Translations under genes and position numbers: made by a program
DNA from: RUG14300 sp964391805
GTDB lineage: Bacteria; Bacillota; Clostridia; Christensenellales; CAG-1252
Assembly (NCBI GenBank): GCA_964391805.1
Contig: CAYMNK010000004.1
Span: forward strand, 124,001-188,000
Reading direction: 5' to 3'
DNA length: 64,000 nt
Shown here: positions 8,602-17,509 of the stretch, piece by piece
Numbering within the stretch: the stretch's first letter is position 1
Layout of the letters: each line of letters starts with the position of its first letter
The notes under the pieces: generated by a model
Database searches by the model: none
What the model was told of the DNA's origin: nothing
Seen by the model: only the letters and a program-made list of their open reading frames with translations

Positions 8602-8633
8602 CATAAAAATTGGGTAACGATAAATTACCCAAT
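8602..8633 (-). terminator. Intrinsic terminator of the D,D-carboxypeptidase gene
   Basis: Perfect nine-base stem ATTGGGTAA/TTACCCAAT with a seven-base loop, followed on the minus strand by TTTTTATG. It is 22 bp beyond the carboxypeptidase stop and separates it from the M50-scpAB operon. Confidence 0.85.
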
Positions 8634-8654
8634 CAACAAATATTATAGATTCGT

Positions 8655-9845
8655 TTAGGATGTTTTAACGCTCCATCCGCCCATTACTCTACCTATGCAA
8701 TCTCCGTAAGTCTCTTTTTCGACATTTTCCATAAGAATCACATCAGCTCTATCACATTCTTTTCCATTCTTTACGGTAAAGGCTGTACCTATTACGCTTC
8801 CTTTTTCAAGCGGAGCTTTTATGTCCGACAGTTCGATAATTAGTTTTCCGTCGTTTTCACTACCGCGTTTTGTAAAAATTCCTATGTCGCGAGAAACTGT
8901 TACATCAACTGCATTTTTACTGCCCTTGAGTCTAACCTCGCCCAACGATTCTCCGCTTACCGCAAGTCTATCGAAAGTATATGATGCAAAAGCATAATTC
9001 AAAAGTTTTTTACTGTCTTCGAATCTCTTGGTACTATCCGACTCGCCTATTACTACCGATATTACCCTCATTCCGTCTTTTACGGCTGTAGCCGTCAAGC
9101 AAAAACCTGCTTCATTGGTAAATCCTGTTTTTCCGCCGTCACATCCTTTATAAAATCTAATCAACTTATTGGTATTGGTAAGTACCGTGGTTCTTCCGTC
9201 GGGATGTGTGTAATTTTCCAACCATATAGTAGAATAATCATGATAGCGTGGGTGTTTAAGAAGTTCGGATAACATGACCGCACAGTCATGCGCACAACTG
9301 TAACCGTTGACACAGGGTAAGCCCGTACAGTTTACAAAATTTGTATTAGTCATCTTAAGTTCTTGAGCCCTTTCGTTCATTTTGTTAACAAAATGCCCTT
9401 CGCTTCCCGATATTCTCTCGGCTACCGCTACCGAGGCATCGTTTGCACTCGCAACCACTATGCCCAATAAAAGATCACTCATGGGGTATTCTAAACCTTC
9501 TTCAAGAAACATTTGTGATCCACCCATGCTCATTGCCTCGTGACTAATCGATATATTCTCATCAAGACTTAGCCGTCCCGAATCGATTTCCTCAAATGCT
9601 AAAAGCAATGTCATCATCTTGACCATGCTCGCAATGGGATATCTTTCCCTTGAATTATATTCGTATATCTCCTCGGTAAAATTGCTATCGGTAAGGTATG
9701 CCGATTTCGCTTCGGTCATCTTTGTTTCGGTACCTGTAGTAAAAGTTTGAGACGTTTTTACATCGTTACTTTCCGCCAATGAAACCGTAGGCGTTAAAAA
9801 CAAACAACCTACCATTATACATACTAACAATATTGCTTTTTTCAT
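8655..9845 (-). CDS. D-alanyl-D-alanine carboxypeptidase, DacF/DacB-like
   Basis: Penicillin-binding serine peptidase that trims the terminal D-Ala from peptidoglycan stems, exported and probably tethered at the membrane. The 396-residue product has a signal peptide (about 1-24, ending VSLAE). Active-site motifs are SMVK (Ser73, Lys76), SAN (134-136) and KTG (240-242), followed by a PBP5-type C-terminal beta domain. The start has a GGAGG site. A sigma-E-like promoter stands upstream, and sporulation genes are on the 5' side, so a role in spore cortex or forespore wall, as for B. subtilis DacB or DacF, is likely. Which of the two it matches cannot be decided by eye. Confidence 0.9.
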   Translation of the reverse strand: MKKAILLVCIMVGCLFLTPTVSLAESNDVKTSQTFTTGTETKMTEAKSAYLTDSNFTEEIYEYNSRERYPIASMVKMMTLLLAFEEIDSGRLSLDENISISHEAMSMGGSQMFLEEGLEYPMSDLLLGIVVASANDASVAVAERISGSEGHFVNKMNERAQELKMTNTNFVNCTGLPCVNGYSCAHDCAVMLSELLKHPRYHDYSTIWLENYTHPDGRTTVLTNTNKLIRFYKGCDGGKTGFTNEAGFCLTATAVKDGMRVISVVIGESDSTKRFEDSKKLLNYAFASYTFDRLAVSGESLGEVRLKGSKNAVDVTVSRDIGIFTKRGSENDGKLIIELSDIKAPLEKGSVIGTAFTVKNGKECDRADVILMENVEKETYGDCIGRVMGGWSVKTS

Positions 9846-9861
9846 TATTTCCTCCGCTGTT

Positions 9862-9889
9862 AGTATATACCGTGACAGTTATAATATTC
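9862..9889 (-). promoter_or_regulatory. Sigma-E-like promoter of the carboxypeptidase gene
   Basis: On the minus strand GAATATT (9883-9889) is followed after 13 bp by TATATACT (9862-9869). The first matches the B. subtilis sigma-E -35 consensus KMATATT fully; the second matches the -10 consensus CATACAHT at six of eight positions. A normal GGAGG ribosome site follows. Confidence 0.55.
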
Positions 9890-9907
9890 AAAAATAATTC
9901 CTAATGC

Positions 9908-10495
9908 TTAGACCACGTTAACAAAAAGGTTAATTACTCCGCCTATTATGATGTTTACAACAAAAAGACATAAAAAGGCAATTCCTATCACCTTACCGCT
10001 TTTTATAAGTAAAGGCATATTGTTTTTTAAAGTTCCGCATATGGGCGATTCCAATGCTTTACAATAAGCGTAATAAACGGATAAAATGAGTATAAATGCA
10101 TTGGGTATCACGAATAGAATAATTGATAAGATCCCCCAAAAAACACTTTCGCCTATCGAAAAAACACAGATTCTACCGAATATATATCCAATAAATACAA
10201 TATCCAAAATCAAAGCGACGATAAAACCTTTTTTCCAAGCAGTAAAGAGGCACAACAAAACAGAAAAGATAAGAATCGCCGAATACATCCACAAACTTTT
10301 GAAAGGTTCAAATTCGTTTGAGAGTATCAAAGTAAATGCACCTGAATAATCGCTTTCGGCATTGTTTGCCACCACAATTCCGACAATTAGCCCTAACGAG
10401 AATAAACCAATTACTGCAAATAATTGTTTTGAATAGCGAGTTAGAAAGTTCTTGATGTCGTGGGGAATGTAATAAAAAGAAGAAAACCTTTTCAT
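9908..10495 (-). CDS. spoIIM: SpoIIM-like stage II sporulation membrane protein
   Basis: Predicted component of the DMP engulfment machine that thins septal peptidoglycan. With start ATG 10495 the product has 195 residues (B. subtilis SpoIIM has about 214) and five hydrophobic helices, beginning with a cytoplasmic MKRFSSFYY segment. The pattern of a soluble N-terminus, helix GLFSLGLIVGIVVA, a long extracytoplasmic stretch with SNEF, and a final pair of helices fits the SpoIIM/DUF95 family. I prefer this start because a sigma-E-like promoter lies so close that a longer frame from 10534 would begin upstream of it. No ribosome site precedes either start. The neighbourhood (spoIVB, dacF-like) supports the call; the identification rests on topology and weak similarity. 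Confidence 0.65.
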   Translation of the reverse strand: MKRFSSFYYIPHDIKNFLTRYSKQLFAVIGLFSLGLIVGIVVANNAESDYSGAFTLILSNEFEPFKSLWMYSAILIFSVLLCLFTAWKKGFIVALILDIVFIGYIFGRICVFSIGESVFWGILSIILFVIPNAFILILSVYYAYCKALESPICGTLKNNMPLLIKSGKVIGIAFLCLFVVNIIIGGVINLFVNVV

Positions 10496-10501
10496 ATAAA
10501 T

Positions 10502-10531
10502 ATGATATGGTTTTACAATTAGATAATATGA
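10502..10531 (-). promoter_or_regulatory. Sigma-E-like promoter of spoIIM, probably leaderless
   Basis: Minus strand TCATATT (10525-10531), a full match to KMATATT, then a 15-bp spacer and CATATCAT (10502-10509), six of eight for CATACAHT. The -10 box ends six bases before the ATG at 10495, so transcription should start at or beside the start codon. Confidence 0.6.
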
Positions 10532-10558
10532 CAAGAATGCAAGCTGTGCTTACGCAAT

Positions 10559-10885
10559 ATGTGTCTAACGACACACGATATAGCTTCGCTACGATATGTG
10601 CCTTTGGGCACGCGATATGTTGCTTCGCAAAAGTTGCGGATAAGGATTTTAGATTCCGACACTTTGTGTCGCCCTACGGGTTCGACTACAGACTTCGTCT
10701 TTCGCTCAGAATGACATTTGATGGTGCACGTTATCGTCCGCAAAATATAAAACTGACTTTTAGTTACCGTCCAAGATACTGCTCGGCTCTGCCTCGCACT
10801 GCTTAGGCAGTTCGACTACAGACTTCGTCTTCCGCTCAGTATGACGGGACGGGAACAAGTATGACGGCGGACGGACGCTGACACG
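10559..10885 (+). repeat. Mini-hairpin array and modular repeat
   Basis: This gap, where many spore formers carry spo0A, holds only repeats. At 10561-10630 is an array of short hairpins (GTGTC...GACAC, AGCTTCGCT, GTGCCTTTGGGCAC, TTGCTTCGCAA) separated by words like ACGATAT. From 10645 follow two block A copies with CGACACTTTGTGTCG, AGACTTCGTCT and CTCAGAATGACA. Related sequence at 10770-10870 includes ACTGCTTAGGCAGT and TATGACGGGACGG. No gene is supported. Confidence 0.8.
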
Positions 10886-10894
10886 TAAATGATG

Positions 10895-11914
10895 TTATGC
10901 GCTTTGAGCAGTTTCAAATAAGAAATCAGAATATATTCCGTAACCTTTGAGAGTATCGCCGACCATAACATGGGTGACTGCACCTATTAATTTGCCGTTT
11001 TGTATTATGGGGCTTCCCGACATTCCCCTTGTAATACCGCCTATAGCAATTAAACGCTCGTCGGTTGCCTTAAGTAGTATCCCCTTTTCTTTGATTTTCG
11101 GCTGAAGGCTTAGCGACAATATTTCAACATCGTAATAATCGGGTTTGGTGCCGTGAATTGTAGTGTATATTTGAGCCTTACCCAATGAAGCTAATATTCT
11201 CGATTGTGTACTTATAGCGGTTACACTATAATCTTTGGTTAGCATCTTACCGTATACTCCGTATTCTGTATTCTTATCGATTATTCCTATCGGACCGTCT
11301 TTACTAAAATCGCCATTCAGTTTACCGGGTGCATTGGGCGCAGACGGAGTGACACCCTCAATAGTACAACTATACAAATAACCCTTGTTTATCACTACAT
11401 TACTGCCACCTTCGTTTTGAATGGGATGTCCTAAAGCCGAAAAATATCCGTTTTCGGTTATAAAAGTGACAGTTCCTATTCCGTCAATTCCGTCCGATAA
11501 AAACAAACCAAGTACCGAATTATTTAGTTTAATATCCCTATAACAAGGTGTTTTTACTGTGTATTTCTTCACTCCGTCGGTGAACACGAGGACGTTTTGG
11601 CTATCCGTTACAATCGCCTTTGCGACATCTTCACGGCTATTTACGGTAAATCCGTTGACGGACAAAAGTATATCCCCCTTAGATATTCCCTTGCCGTCCA
11701 ATGGTTTAAACGCCCCTTTTTCGGTTGTAACCGTTGCCAAATCCTCTACATATAACCCCTCACCCAATGTGGATATACCGACAGGGAAACCGCCTAAAAA
11801 GACCTTTTCGGGCAACAAAAAACCGCAAGGGTATTCTTCGGCAAAAGCCTGCCCGCTTGCGGTAACAAATATAATCAATATAAAAATCAATAATGCCTTT
11901 GAGAATTTCTTCAT
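10895..11914 (-). CDS. spoIVB: SpoIVB serine peptidase
   Basis: Forespore-secreted S55 peptidase that triggers SpoIVFB and so sigma-K activation in spore formers. The 339-residue product has a signal/anchor helix (about 4-25), a PDZ domain (about 60-115, with KGISKGDILLSVNG), and the S55 peptidase domain with ALGHPI and the nucleophile motif GMSGSP (Ser near 301), followed by NGKLIGAVTHV. It is shorter than the B. subtilis protein (about 425), mostly in the N-terminal linker. The start has an AGGAGT site. It follows recN, as in Bacillus and Clostridium; spo0A, usually next, is absent. Confidence 0.93.
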   Translation of the reverse strand: MKKFSKALLIFILIIFVTASGQAFAEEYPCGFLLPEKVFLGGFPVGISTLGEGLYVEDLATVTTEKGAFKPLDGKGISKGDILLSVNGFTVNSREDVAKAIVTDSQNVLVFTDGVKKYTVKTPCYRDIKLNNSVLGLFLSDGIDGIGTVTFITENGYFSALGHPIQNEGGSNVVINKGYLYSCTIEGVTPSAPNAPGKLNGDFSKDGPIGIIDKNTEYGVYGKMLTKDYSVTAISTQSRILASLGKAQIYTTIHGTKPDYYDVEILSLSLQPKIKEKGILLKATDERLIAIGGITRGMSGSPIIQNGKLIGAVTHVMVGDTLKGYGIYSDFLFETAQSA

Positions 11915-12025
11915 AATACTCCTAAGGCTTATTGTGTGAAATAGTTAGTTTATTATACCAAATAAAACACGATACATCGGTTTTACGAATATAATAGCGT
12001 TCTATGTAAATAACAACTTTAATAA

Positions 12026-13723
12026 CTACCCATTTACTAATTTTGCCTTTTTAATAGCGTGCGCATTATCTATCATTTGTTTAGCGTGCAATTTACCTGC
12101 CTCGGTGATGGCCCCGGCTAAACGAGAGACTTCTTCAACCCTTTCTTCCTCATTGAGAGCAACTAACGATGTGAGTGTTTTACCGCCGACTACGCTCTTA
12201 CTGATAAGGAAGTGAGTATCAGCAAAAGATGCAAGTTGTGGTAAATGGGTAACCGCTATAACTTGCTTACCGACGCTGATATTGAATAGTTTTTCGGCAA
12301 CGGTTTGAGCAACTCTACCCGATATACCTGTATCGATTTCGTCAAATACCATGGTTTCGATGCCGTCTAAACCTGCTATTATATTTTTAATGGCAAGCAT
12401 AAATCTGCTCATTTCACCGCCCGACGCTATCTTACTCAAATTTTTAAGCGGTTCGCCTACATTGGGAGAAATTAAAAACTCCACGGTATCGAAGCCGTTA
12501 GATGACATATGCTCTAAGAAGTTAGTTTCGTTAACTTCTTCGCCGAATGATACCTTAAATTCGGTGCCTTTCATTGCCAAATCGTTCAATTCTTTGAGAA
12601 TGGCTTTTTCAAACTTCAAAGCAGTACGGCGTCTTTCTTGACTAAGTTCGAACCCTGATTTATATAGCGACTCTTCCAACTTCGCCAGTTTATCTTGTAA
12701 TTTAGCAATGTTTTCATCCGAATTAGCGAGTTCGTCATACTCTTCTTCGAGTTTATTTAATTCTTCGAGTATTTCTTCGACCGATGATCCGTATTTACGC
12801 TTCAAAAGCTTAATGGTATCTACTCTGCGCTCCACTCTGTCAAAACTGCGTTGGTCGAAATCGAAGTTATCCGAATAGCCTTCCAAGGTATCGGCTATAT
12901 CTACTATTTCTATACGAGCATCTTCTAAACGTGATTCGAGTTCGGCTAACGATTCGTCATAATTGGATACTAATTTTAAGTATCTAATCGCTTGGGTGAG
13001 CATTCCGCTAACCGAAAAATCTTCGCCGTCAAGCGAATTATACGCACCGCTGACACCTTCCATAAGTTTCTCGGCGTTACGATATTTATCGCGCAATTTA
13101 ATAAGTTCCTCTTCTTCTCCCTCTTTTAATTCTGCTTTTCTAATCTCGTCGATTTGATACTCTAAAGATTCCTTTCTGCGCTCCCTTTGTCTACTGTCAC
13201 CAAAAGATTGTAATGCCGATTGAGTTTCTTTGTATTCGTTATAAATCTTGGTGTATTTATCAAGAAGGCTACCTGCTTTACCCGAATACTTATCGATTAT
13301 AGCAAGGTGCGAACTGACCTTCAACAACGATTGATGTTCGTGCTGTCCTAAAATGTCTACTAAAACCGAGGTAAGACGCTTGAGCATAGACAAATTAAAC
13401 GGATTACCGTTAACTCTTATCTCGTTACGAGTTTCGGTCATTGTACGCTTGATAATAAGCATATTGTCCTGCTCTAAACCTAATTCCTCCATGATCGGGA
13501 ACAGTTCCTCGCCAACTTCGAAAACTCCCTCGACAGACGCCTGTGTCGCTCCGTACCTTATGAGTGATTTATCCGCTCTACCGCCTAAAACAAAACTGAG
13601 CGAGTCTATAACGATAGACTTACCCGCACCTGTTTCACCCGATAAAACGTTCACTCCTTTATTGAATTCAACCGAGCATTCCTCGATCAACGCTATATTT
13701 TTAATACGAAGCGATACTAACAT
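12026..13723 (-). CDS. recN: DNA repair protein RecN
   Basis: SMC-like ATPase that gathers DNA ends at double-strand breaks; cytoplasmic. The 565-residue product has Walker A SGETGAGKSIVIDS near residue 30, a central coiled coil (about 150-370, rich in Glu, Lys and Leu), the GQHEHQ motif near 135, the signature LSKIASGGEMSRFMLAIK near 430 and Walker B MVFDEIDTGISG. The length is normal for RecN. Its ATG overlaps the argR stop by one base, and argR-recN is a conserved pair. Confidence 0.96.
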   Translation of the reverse strand: MLVSLRIKNIALIEECSVEFNKGVNVLSGETGAGKSIVIDSLSFVLGGRADKSLIRYGATQASVEGVFEVGEELFPIMEELGLEQDNMLIIKRTMTETRNEIRVNGNPFNLSMLKRLTSVLVDILGQHEHQSLLKVSSHLAIIDKYSGKAGSLLDKYTKIYNEYKETQSALQSFGDSRQRERRKESLEYQIDEIRKAELKEGEEEELIKLRDKYRNAEKLMEGVSGAYNSLDGEDFSVSGMLTQAIRYLKLVSNYDESLAELESRLEDARIEIVDIADTLEGYSDNFDFDQRSFDRVERRVDTIKLLKRKYGSSVEEILEELNKLEEEYDELANSDENIAKLQDKLAKLEESLYKSGFELSQERRRTALKFEKAILKELNDLAMKGTEFKVSFGEEVNETNFLEHMSSNGFDTVEFLISPNVGEPLKNLSKIASGGEMSRFMLAIKNIIAGLDGIETMVFDEIDTGISGRVAQTVAEKLFNISVGKQVIAVTHLPQLASFADTHFLISKSVVGGKTLTSLVALNEEERVEEVSRLAGAITEAGKLHAKQMIDNAHAIKKAKLVNG

Positions 13724-14175
13724 TAGAACATCCCCTTGAGTTTATCGGCAAAGACCATTGCCGCGTCATCCGATGATAATATGATTAAAACGGTATCGTC
13801 GCCCGCAATGGTTCCTAATTTTGCGTTATAATGAAATTCGTCCAATATGGCGGCAACACTACCTGCCGTACCCGGTTTCGAGCGTAAAACTACCATATTA
13901 TTGACTTGATTGACGCTGATAACCACTTCTCTATATAGATTGATCATCCTATCGTCCGCATGATCGTTTTTCTCTGCTTGTTTAAGTACGGTATATCTAT
14001 ATCTTCCGTTGATATTCTTCTTGATAAGATTAAGTTCCTTGATGTCGCGCGAAACGGTTGCTTGTGTAACCTTATAGCCCAATGCAATAAGTTCGTCAAC
14101 AAGTTGTTCTTGCGTCTCGATTGCCTTATTCTTAATGATTTCGATAATACTTAATTGTCTTTCAGATCTCGTCAT
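13723..14175 (-). CDS. argR: Arginine repressor ArgR/AhrC
   Basis: Hexameric arginine-responsive regulator of arginine synthesis and breakdown. At 150 residues it has the normal length. The winged helix occupies residues 1-70, with QEQLVDELIALGYKVTQATVSRDIKELN spanning the recognition region (SRDIKEL most typical). The C-terminal oligomerisation and arginine-binding domain holds PGTAGSVAAILD and GTIAGDDTVLII, the GDDT being the ligand motif. It lies between nadK and recN, the standard order. The start has a GAGGA site; no confident ARG box was found in its leader. Confidence 0.95.
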   Translation of the reverse strand: MTRSERQLSIIEIIKNKAIETQEQLVDELIALGYKVTQATVSRDIKELNLIKKNINGRYRYTVLKQAEKNDHADDRMINLYREVVISVNQVNNMVVLRSKPGTAGSVAAILDEFHYNAKLGTIAGDDTVLIILSSDDAAMVFADKLKGMF

Positions 14176-14184
14176 ATGTTCCTC

Positions 14185-14988
14185 TTAACTGTTACTTTCA
14201 ACAGTCCATTGTAATAATTTTTCTTGTAACTTTTTATAAAAACTCGAATCCGATATCTTGATAAGTTTAAAAACTTTTTGAGATAAACGAACTTCTATTT
14301 CACATTTTCCGTCAACCCCTTCAATCGGTCTACCGTCTATGTTGATAATTGCATTATTTTCCGCGCCTATAATCAGTCGGTCTTCCCCGAATACCATGGG
14401 ACGCGAAAACAGTACGTGAGCGCATACGGGAGTCATAACCATAGCACGCAAAGTCGGTTCTAAAATCGGTCCACCGCATGATAAGGAATATGCCGTTGAA
14501 CCCGTAGGAGTAGCGAGCATTATTCCATCTGATGAAAAACTCGTAATGATTTTATCGTCTTTACCTACATATGCTCTAATAACATTGACATCGCTTGACT
14601 TGGTAATCGATATATCATTCAATGCATAATAGATTACGCCTCGATATGTGGTCTCGAGAAGTGCTCTCTCCTCGATTTCGTAGTCACCCGAAATAATTCT
14701 ATCTACTGCATCGTCTATCTTGGATAAATCGCTAACTTCGGACAAAAAACCTACTCTACCGGTATTAAAACAAATAACCGGAATATCCGCTTTTACCGCT
14801 CCGTCTACCGTCATAAGCATGGTTCCGTCACCGCCGATAACAAATATGAAATCCAAGTTTTCTACGTTAATCAATTCGGTAGCCACATAAAAAGTTACAT
14901 CCGAATATGTAGAAAGTCTATTGACTATTATTCGGGCAGTTTCTTCACTCCCCTTTTTAGTGTGGTTGACGATAATTGCAATTTTCAT
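14185..14988 (-). CDS. nadK: NAD kinase
   Basis: Phosphorylates NAD to NADP using ATP or polyphosphate; cytoplasmic. The 267-residue product shows the GGDGTML motif near residue 54, NTGRVGFLSE near 75, the NDI segment (LNDISITKS) near 128, and DGIMLATPTGSTAYSLS near 155, all diagnostic of the family. It is preceded by a 120-bp AT-rich gap after tlyA that carries an AATGTTTA/TAAACATT inverted repeat, so nadK-argR-recN-spoIVB may have its own promoter. It is followed by argR after 9 bp. Confidence 0.96.
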   Translation of the reverse strand: MKIAIIVNHTKKGSEETARIIVNRLSTYSDVTFYVATELINVENLDFIFVIGGDGTMLMTVDGAVKADIPVICFNTGRVGFLSEVSDLSKIDDAVDRIISGDYEIEERALLETTYRGVIYYALNDISITKSSDVNVIRAYVGKDDKIITSFSSDGIMLATPTGSTAYSLSCGGPILEPTLRAMVMTPVCAHVLFSRPMVFGEDRLIIGAENNAIINIDGRPIEGVDGKCEIEVRLSQKVFKLIKISDSSFYKKLQEKLLQWTVESNS

Positions 14989-15108
14989 ATTTCAATTTTA
15001 TGATTTTTTATGCAAAAAATCAAGCATTATGCATAATTTAGAGGTAATTATTTATATATTTTTTAATGTTTAGTCATATTAAACATTTTTATGCAATTAA
15101 AAAATGCG

Positions 15109-15822
15109 TTACGCCTTTAATAAATATGCTAAATATTCAACGTTTTTATTGTCAAACAAATCGGGCGTTTCGGTGTAACCCAACGAATGCAAGCCTACAC
15201 TTTCTGCATATGTTAGCACATTATCGACTGCCTTTAACGCGATTTTATCGGACTTAACTATACCAGTCTTGGTTAGATTCGATTTACCGACTTCGAATTG
15301 AGGTTTAATTAGAATTATCGCTCTACCGCCTTTAACCAAAAGTCTCGATATTTCGGGCAACACCTTAGTTATGGAAATGAAACTCAAATCTGCCGTGATT
15401 ATATCGGCACAACCGTCATCCATAGGAACAGCCTTAGCATTAGTTTTATCCATAACAACAACCCGACTATCGTTAACAAGTCTATCGGGGAGTGCACATT
15501 CGCCTACATCGACTGCGACCACCTTTTCGGCACCGCATTCCAATAAAACATCGGTAAAACCGCCGTTTGACGAACCGAGATCGATACAAGTACCATTGAC
15601 GGCAATATCAAAATATCTAATCGCTTTTATAAGTTTAAGTCCGCCCAAAGACGCATATCTAATGAGGTCGTCAACCTCTACTAAATCGCTATCGTTTACG
15701 TCAAATGAGGGTTTATTTATCTGTTTACCGTTGACTTTGACACCGCCTAATTTGATAAGATTAAGTCCCCTTGTACGAGATTCGACAAAGCCTTTTTCAA
15801 AAAGATAACTATCTATCCTCAT
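15109..15822 (-). CDS. tlyA: TlyA-family rRNA 2'-O-methyltransferase (S4 domain)
   Basis: Probable SAM-dependent ribose methyltransferase acting on rRNA. Residues 1-60 are an S4 RNA-binding domain (MRIDSYLFEKGFVESRTRG, then GGVKVNGK). Residues 75-237 are an FtsJ/RrmJ-type fold with CIDLGSSNGGFTDVLL as the SAM motif, VAVDVGECALP, and the ADLSFISITKVLP segment. At 237 residues it is a little shorter than the usual 265. It overlaps dxs by 14 bp, matching the B. subtilis dxs-yqxC order. Hemolysin annotations of this family are historical. Confidence 0.92.
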   Translation of the reverse strand: MRIDSYLFEKGFVESRTRGLNLIKLGGVKVNGKQINKPSFDVNDSDLVEVDDLIRYASLGGLKLIKAIRYFDIAVNGTCIDLGSSNGGFTDVLLECGAEKVVAVDVGECALPDRLVNDSRVVVMDKTNAKAVPMDDGCADIITADLSFISITKVLPEISRLLVKGGRAIILIKPQFEVGKSNLTKTGIVKSDKIALKAVDNVLTYAESVGLHSLGYTETPDLFDNKNVEYLAYLLKA

Positions 15823-17509
15823 CTTCGTCGTCTCCCGAGAGCTCTTGTTTCAAATAAGCGTAAATTTTACCCTTGGACATACCTTGTTCAAAAAGTATCT
15901 CCTCAGTCGTTGCCGATGTAGGAACACTTGTCAATACGAATGCTTTATCTATGTGTATATATTTAGATAGCTTGTCGAAGAAACCGCCTTCGGTGTAACT
16001 CTCGTCCACAAGATAGTTTTTAGAGTATTTACCTATAAATCTACCGTCTATAATACTCGGCACACGAGCATTAACTATATCAACCGATATATCGCTGTAT
16101 GACAGCATTTCGGAAACATATTTTGCATTTTTTAAACTTTGAGCGCCTACTGCAAATATGACGGTGTCGGCTTTTCCGCTACCCGAAACTAACTGCCAAC
16201 GTGGATAATCGGTATCAAACGCATTTTCGGAATATTCTTCTTTGGGAATTGCCAAAGCATAAGGTGCGTTTTGATTTACACTCCACCTGAGCATGGTTTC
16301 TAATTCTTCTACGCCCGACGGGTACATTACGCTAACGTCGCTCGATGCAAACGTTTGATACGCAAATATTCCTTGATGGGTACATCCGTCTCCGCTAATT
16401 ATACCGCTTCTTCCTAATATGTAGATTATCGGCAAGCCTTTGGCTTCTATAAGAATTTGATCGTAAGCGCGTTGCATAAAAGTCGAATAAATACAAACGA
16501 TAGGTCGCATTCCCGCTCTTGCTAAGCCCGAAGCAACGCTAACCGCCAATCCCTCTGCAATACCTACGTCGATATATCTATCGGGAAATTCCTTGGCAAA
16601 CTCACCGAGTCCGTTACCCTCGCCCATTGCGGAAACTATCACAACTATTCTATCGTCTTCACGAGCTAATTTGAGAATGGCTTCTCCCTCATAGGACGAA
16701 AAACCTGTATCCGAACCTACCGAATGATTACGAATAGGATCCATCTCGGCAGGTGCATAACCTTTACCCTTGGTGGTGGTTATATGAACAATTACACTTC
16801 TATCGGTTTGTTTCGCTAATTCGAACGCATCTATTAGAGACGAAATATCGTGCCCGTCTACAACACCTATATAATCACAATCGAGATGCGCAAAAGTTTC
16901 TCCGTCTACCGTTCCGTCGTATGCTTTATTTCTAAGTCTCTCAAAAAATTTACCGTAACCGCCTACCGTTTTTTCGATAGAATAGCGATTATCGTTCAAT
17001 ACAATAATTTGTTTACCGAATTCATTGACGTTATTAAGCGATTCGAGCGTCAATCCGTTGGCAAAAACGCCGTCACCTAAAACCGAAACATTATAGTGCG
17101 ATTCGCCTTTAAGTTTATCGGCTATAGCGTATCCTATTCCTTCGGCAAGAGCCGTTCCTGCATGTCCTGCTACGAGTTTATCGTATTTACTCTCATTGGG
17201 ATCGGGAAATCCGCTTATACCGCCATGACGACGAAGTTTAGAAAAACTGTCTTTACGGTCGGTCAATATCTTATAAGCATAACATTGATGTCCTACATCG
17301 AATAAAATTCTATCGTTAGTTGCGTCAAACGAATATAAAAGAGCCACCGTCAATTCGACGGCGCCCAATGATGACGCTAAGTGTCCTCCCGAACGCAACA
17401 CCGTAATGGTGATATAATCACGAACTTCCTTACATAAATCGGCTAAAGCGCGATTATCGAGTTCTTTGATACCTTCGGGTAATTTGATTTTATCTAAGTA
17501 ATCGGACAT
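15809..17509 (-). CDS. dxs: 1-deoxy-D-xylulose-5-phosphate synthase
   Basis: Thiamine-diphosphate enzyme making DXP from pyruvate and glyceraldehyde 3-phosphate, first step of the MEP isoprenoid pathway. Motifs include GGHLASSLGAVELTVALLY, with the catalytic His, GHQCYAYKILT, the ThDP/metal site GDGVFANGL...NDNRYSI, and the pyrimidine-domain segment GIAEGLAVSVASG. The product has 566 residues against the common 610-640, the loss lying in the linker after NDN, as in some Clostridia. Ends overlap xseB and tlyA. The ispA gene often found beside xseB in Bacillus is missing here. Confidence 0.93.
   Translation of the reverse strand: MSDYLDKIKLPEGIKELDNRALADLCKEVRDYITITVLRSGGHLASSLGAVELTVALLYSFDATNDRILFDVGHQCYAYKILTDRKDSFSKLRRHGGISGFPDPNESKYDKLVAGHAGTALAEGIGYAIADKLKGESHYNVSVLGDGVFANGLTLESLNNVNEFGKQIIVLNDNRYSIEKTVGGYGKFFERLRNKAYDGTVDGETFAHLDCDYIGVVDGHDISSLIDAFELAKQTDRSVIVHITTTKGKGYAPAEMDPIRNHSVGSDTGFSSYEGEAILKLAREDDRIVVIVSAMGEGNGLGEFAKEFPDRYIDVGIAEGLAVSVASGLARAGMRPIVCIYSTFMQRAYDQILIEAKGLPIIYILGRSGIISGDGCTHQGIFAYQTFASSDVSVMYPSGVEELETMLRWSVNQNAPYALAIPKEEYSENAFDTDYPRWQLVSGSGKADTVIFAVGAQSLKNAKYVSEMLSYSDISVDIVNARVPSIIDGRFIGKYSKNYLVDESYTEGGFFDKLSKYIHIDKAFVLTSVPTSATTEEILFEQGMSKGKIYAYLKQELSGDDEDEDR

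Noticed and set aside
10519..10806. Short frames on both strands in the repeat upstream of spoIIM
   Set aside because: They translate the hairpin array and block A and differ between copies, so they are not genes.
15060..15095. AATGTTTA/TAAACATT inverted repeat after tlyA as a terminator
   Set aside because: On the strand where tlyA is read it is followed by A, not T. It could be an operator, but it does not match an ARG box well.
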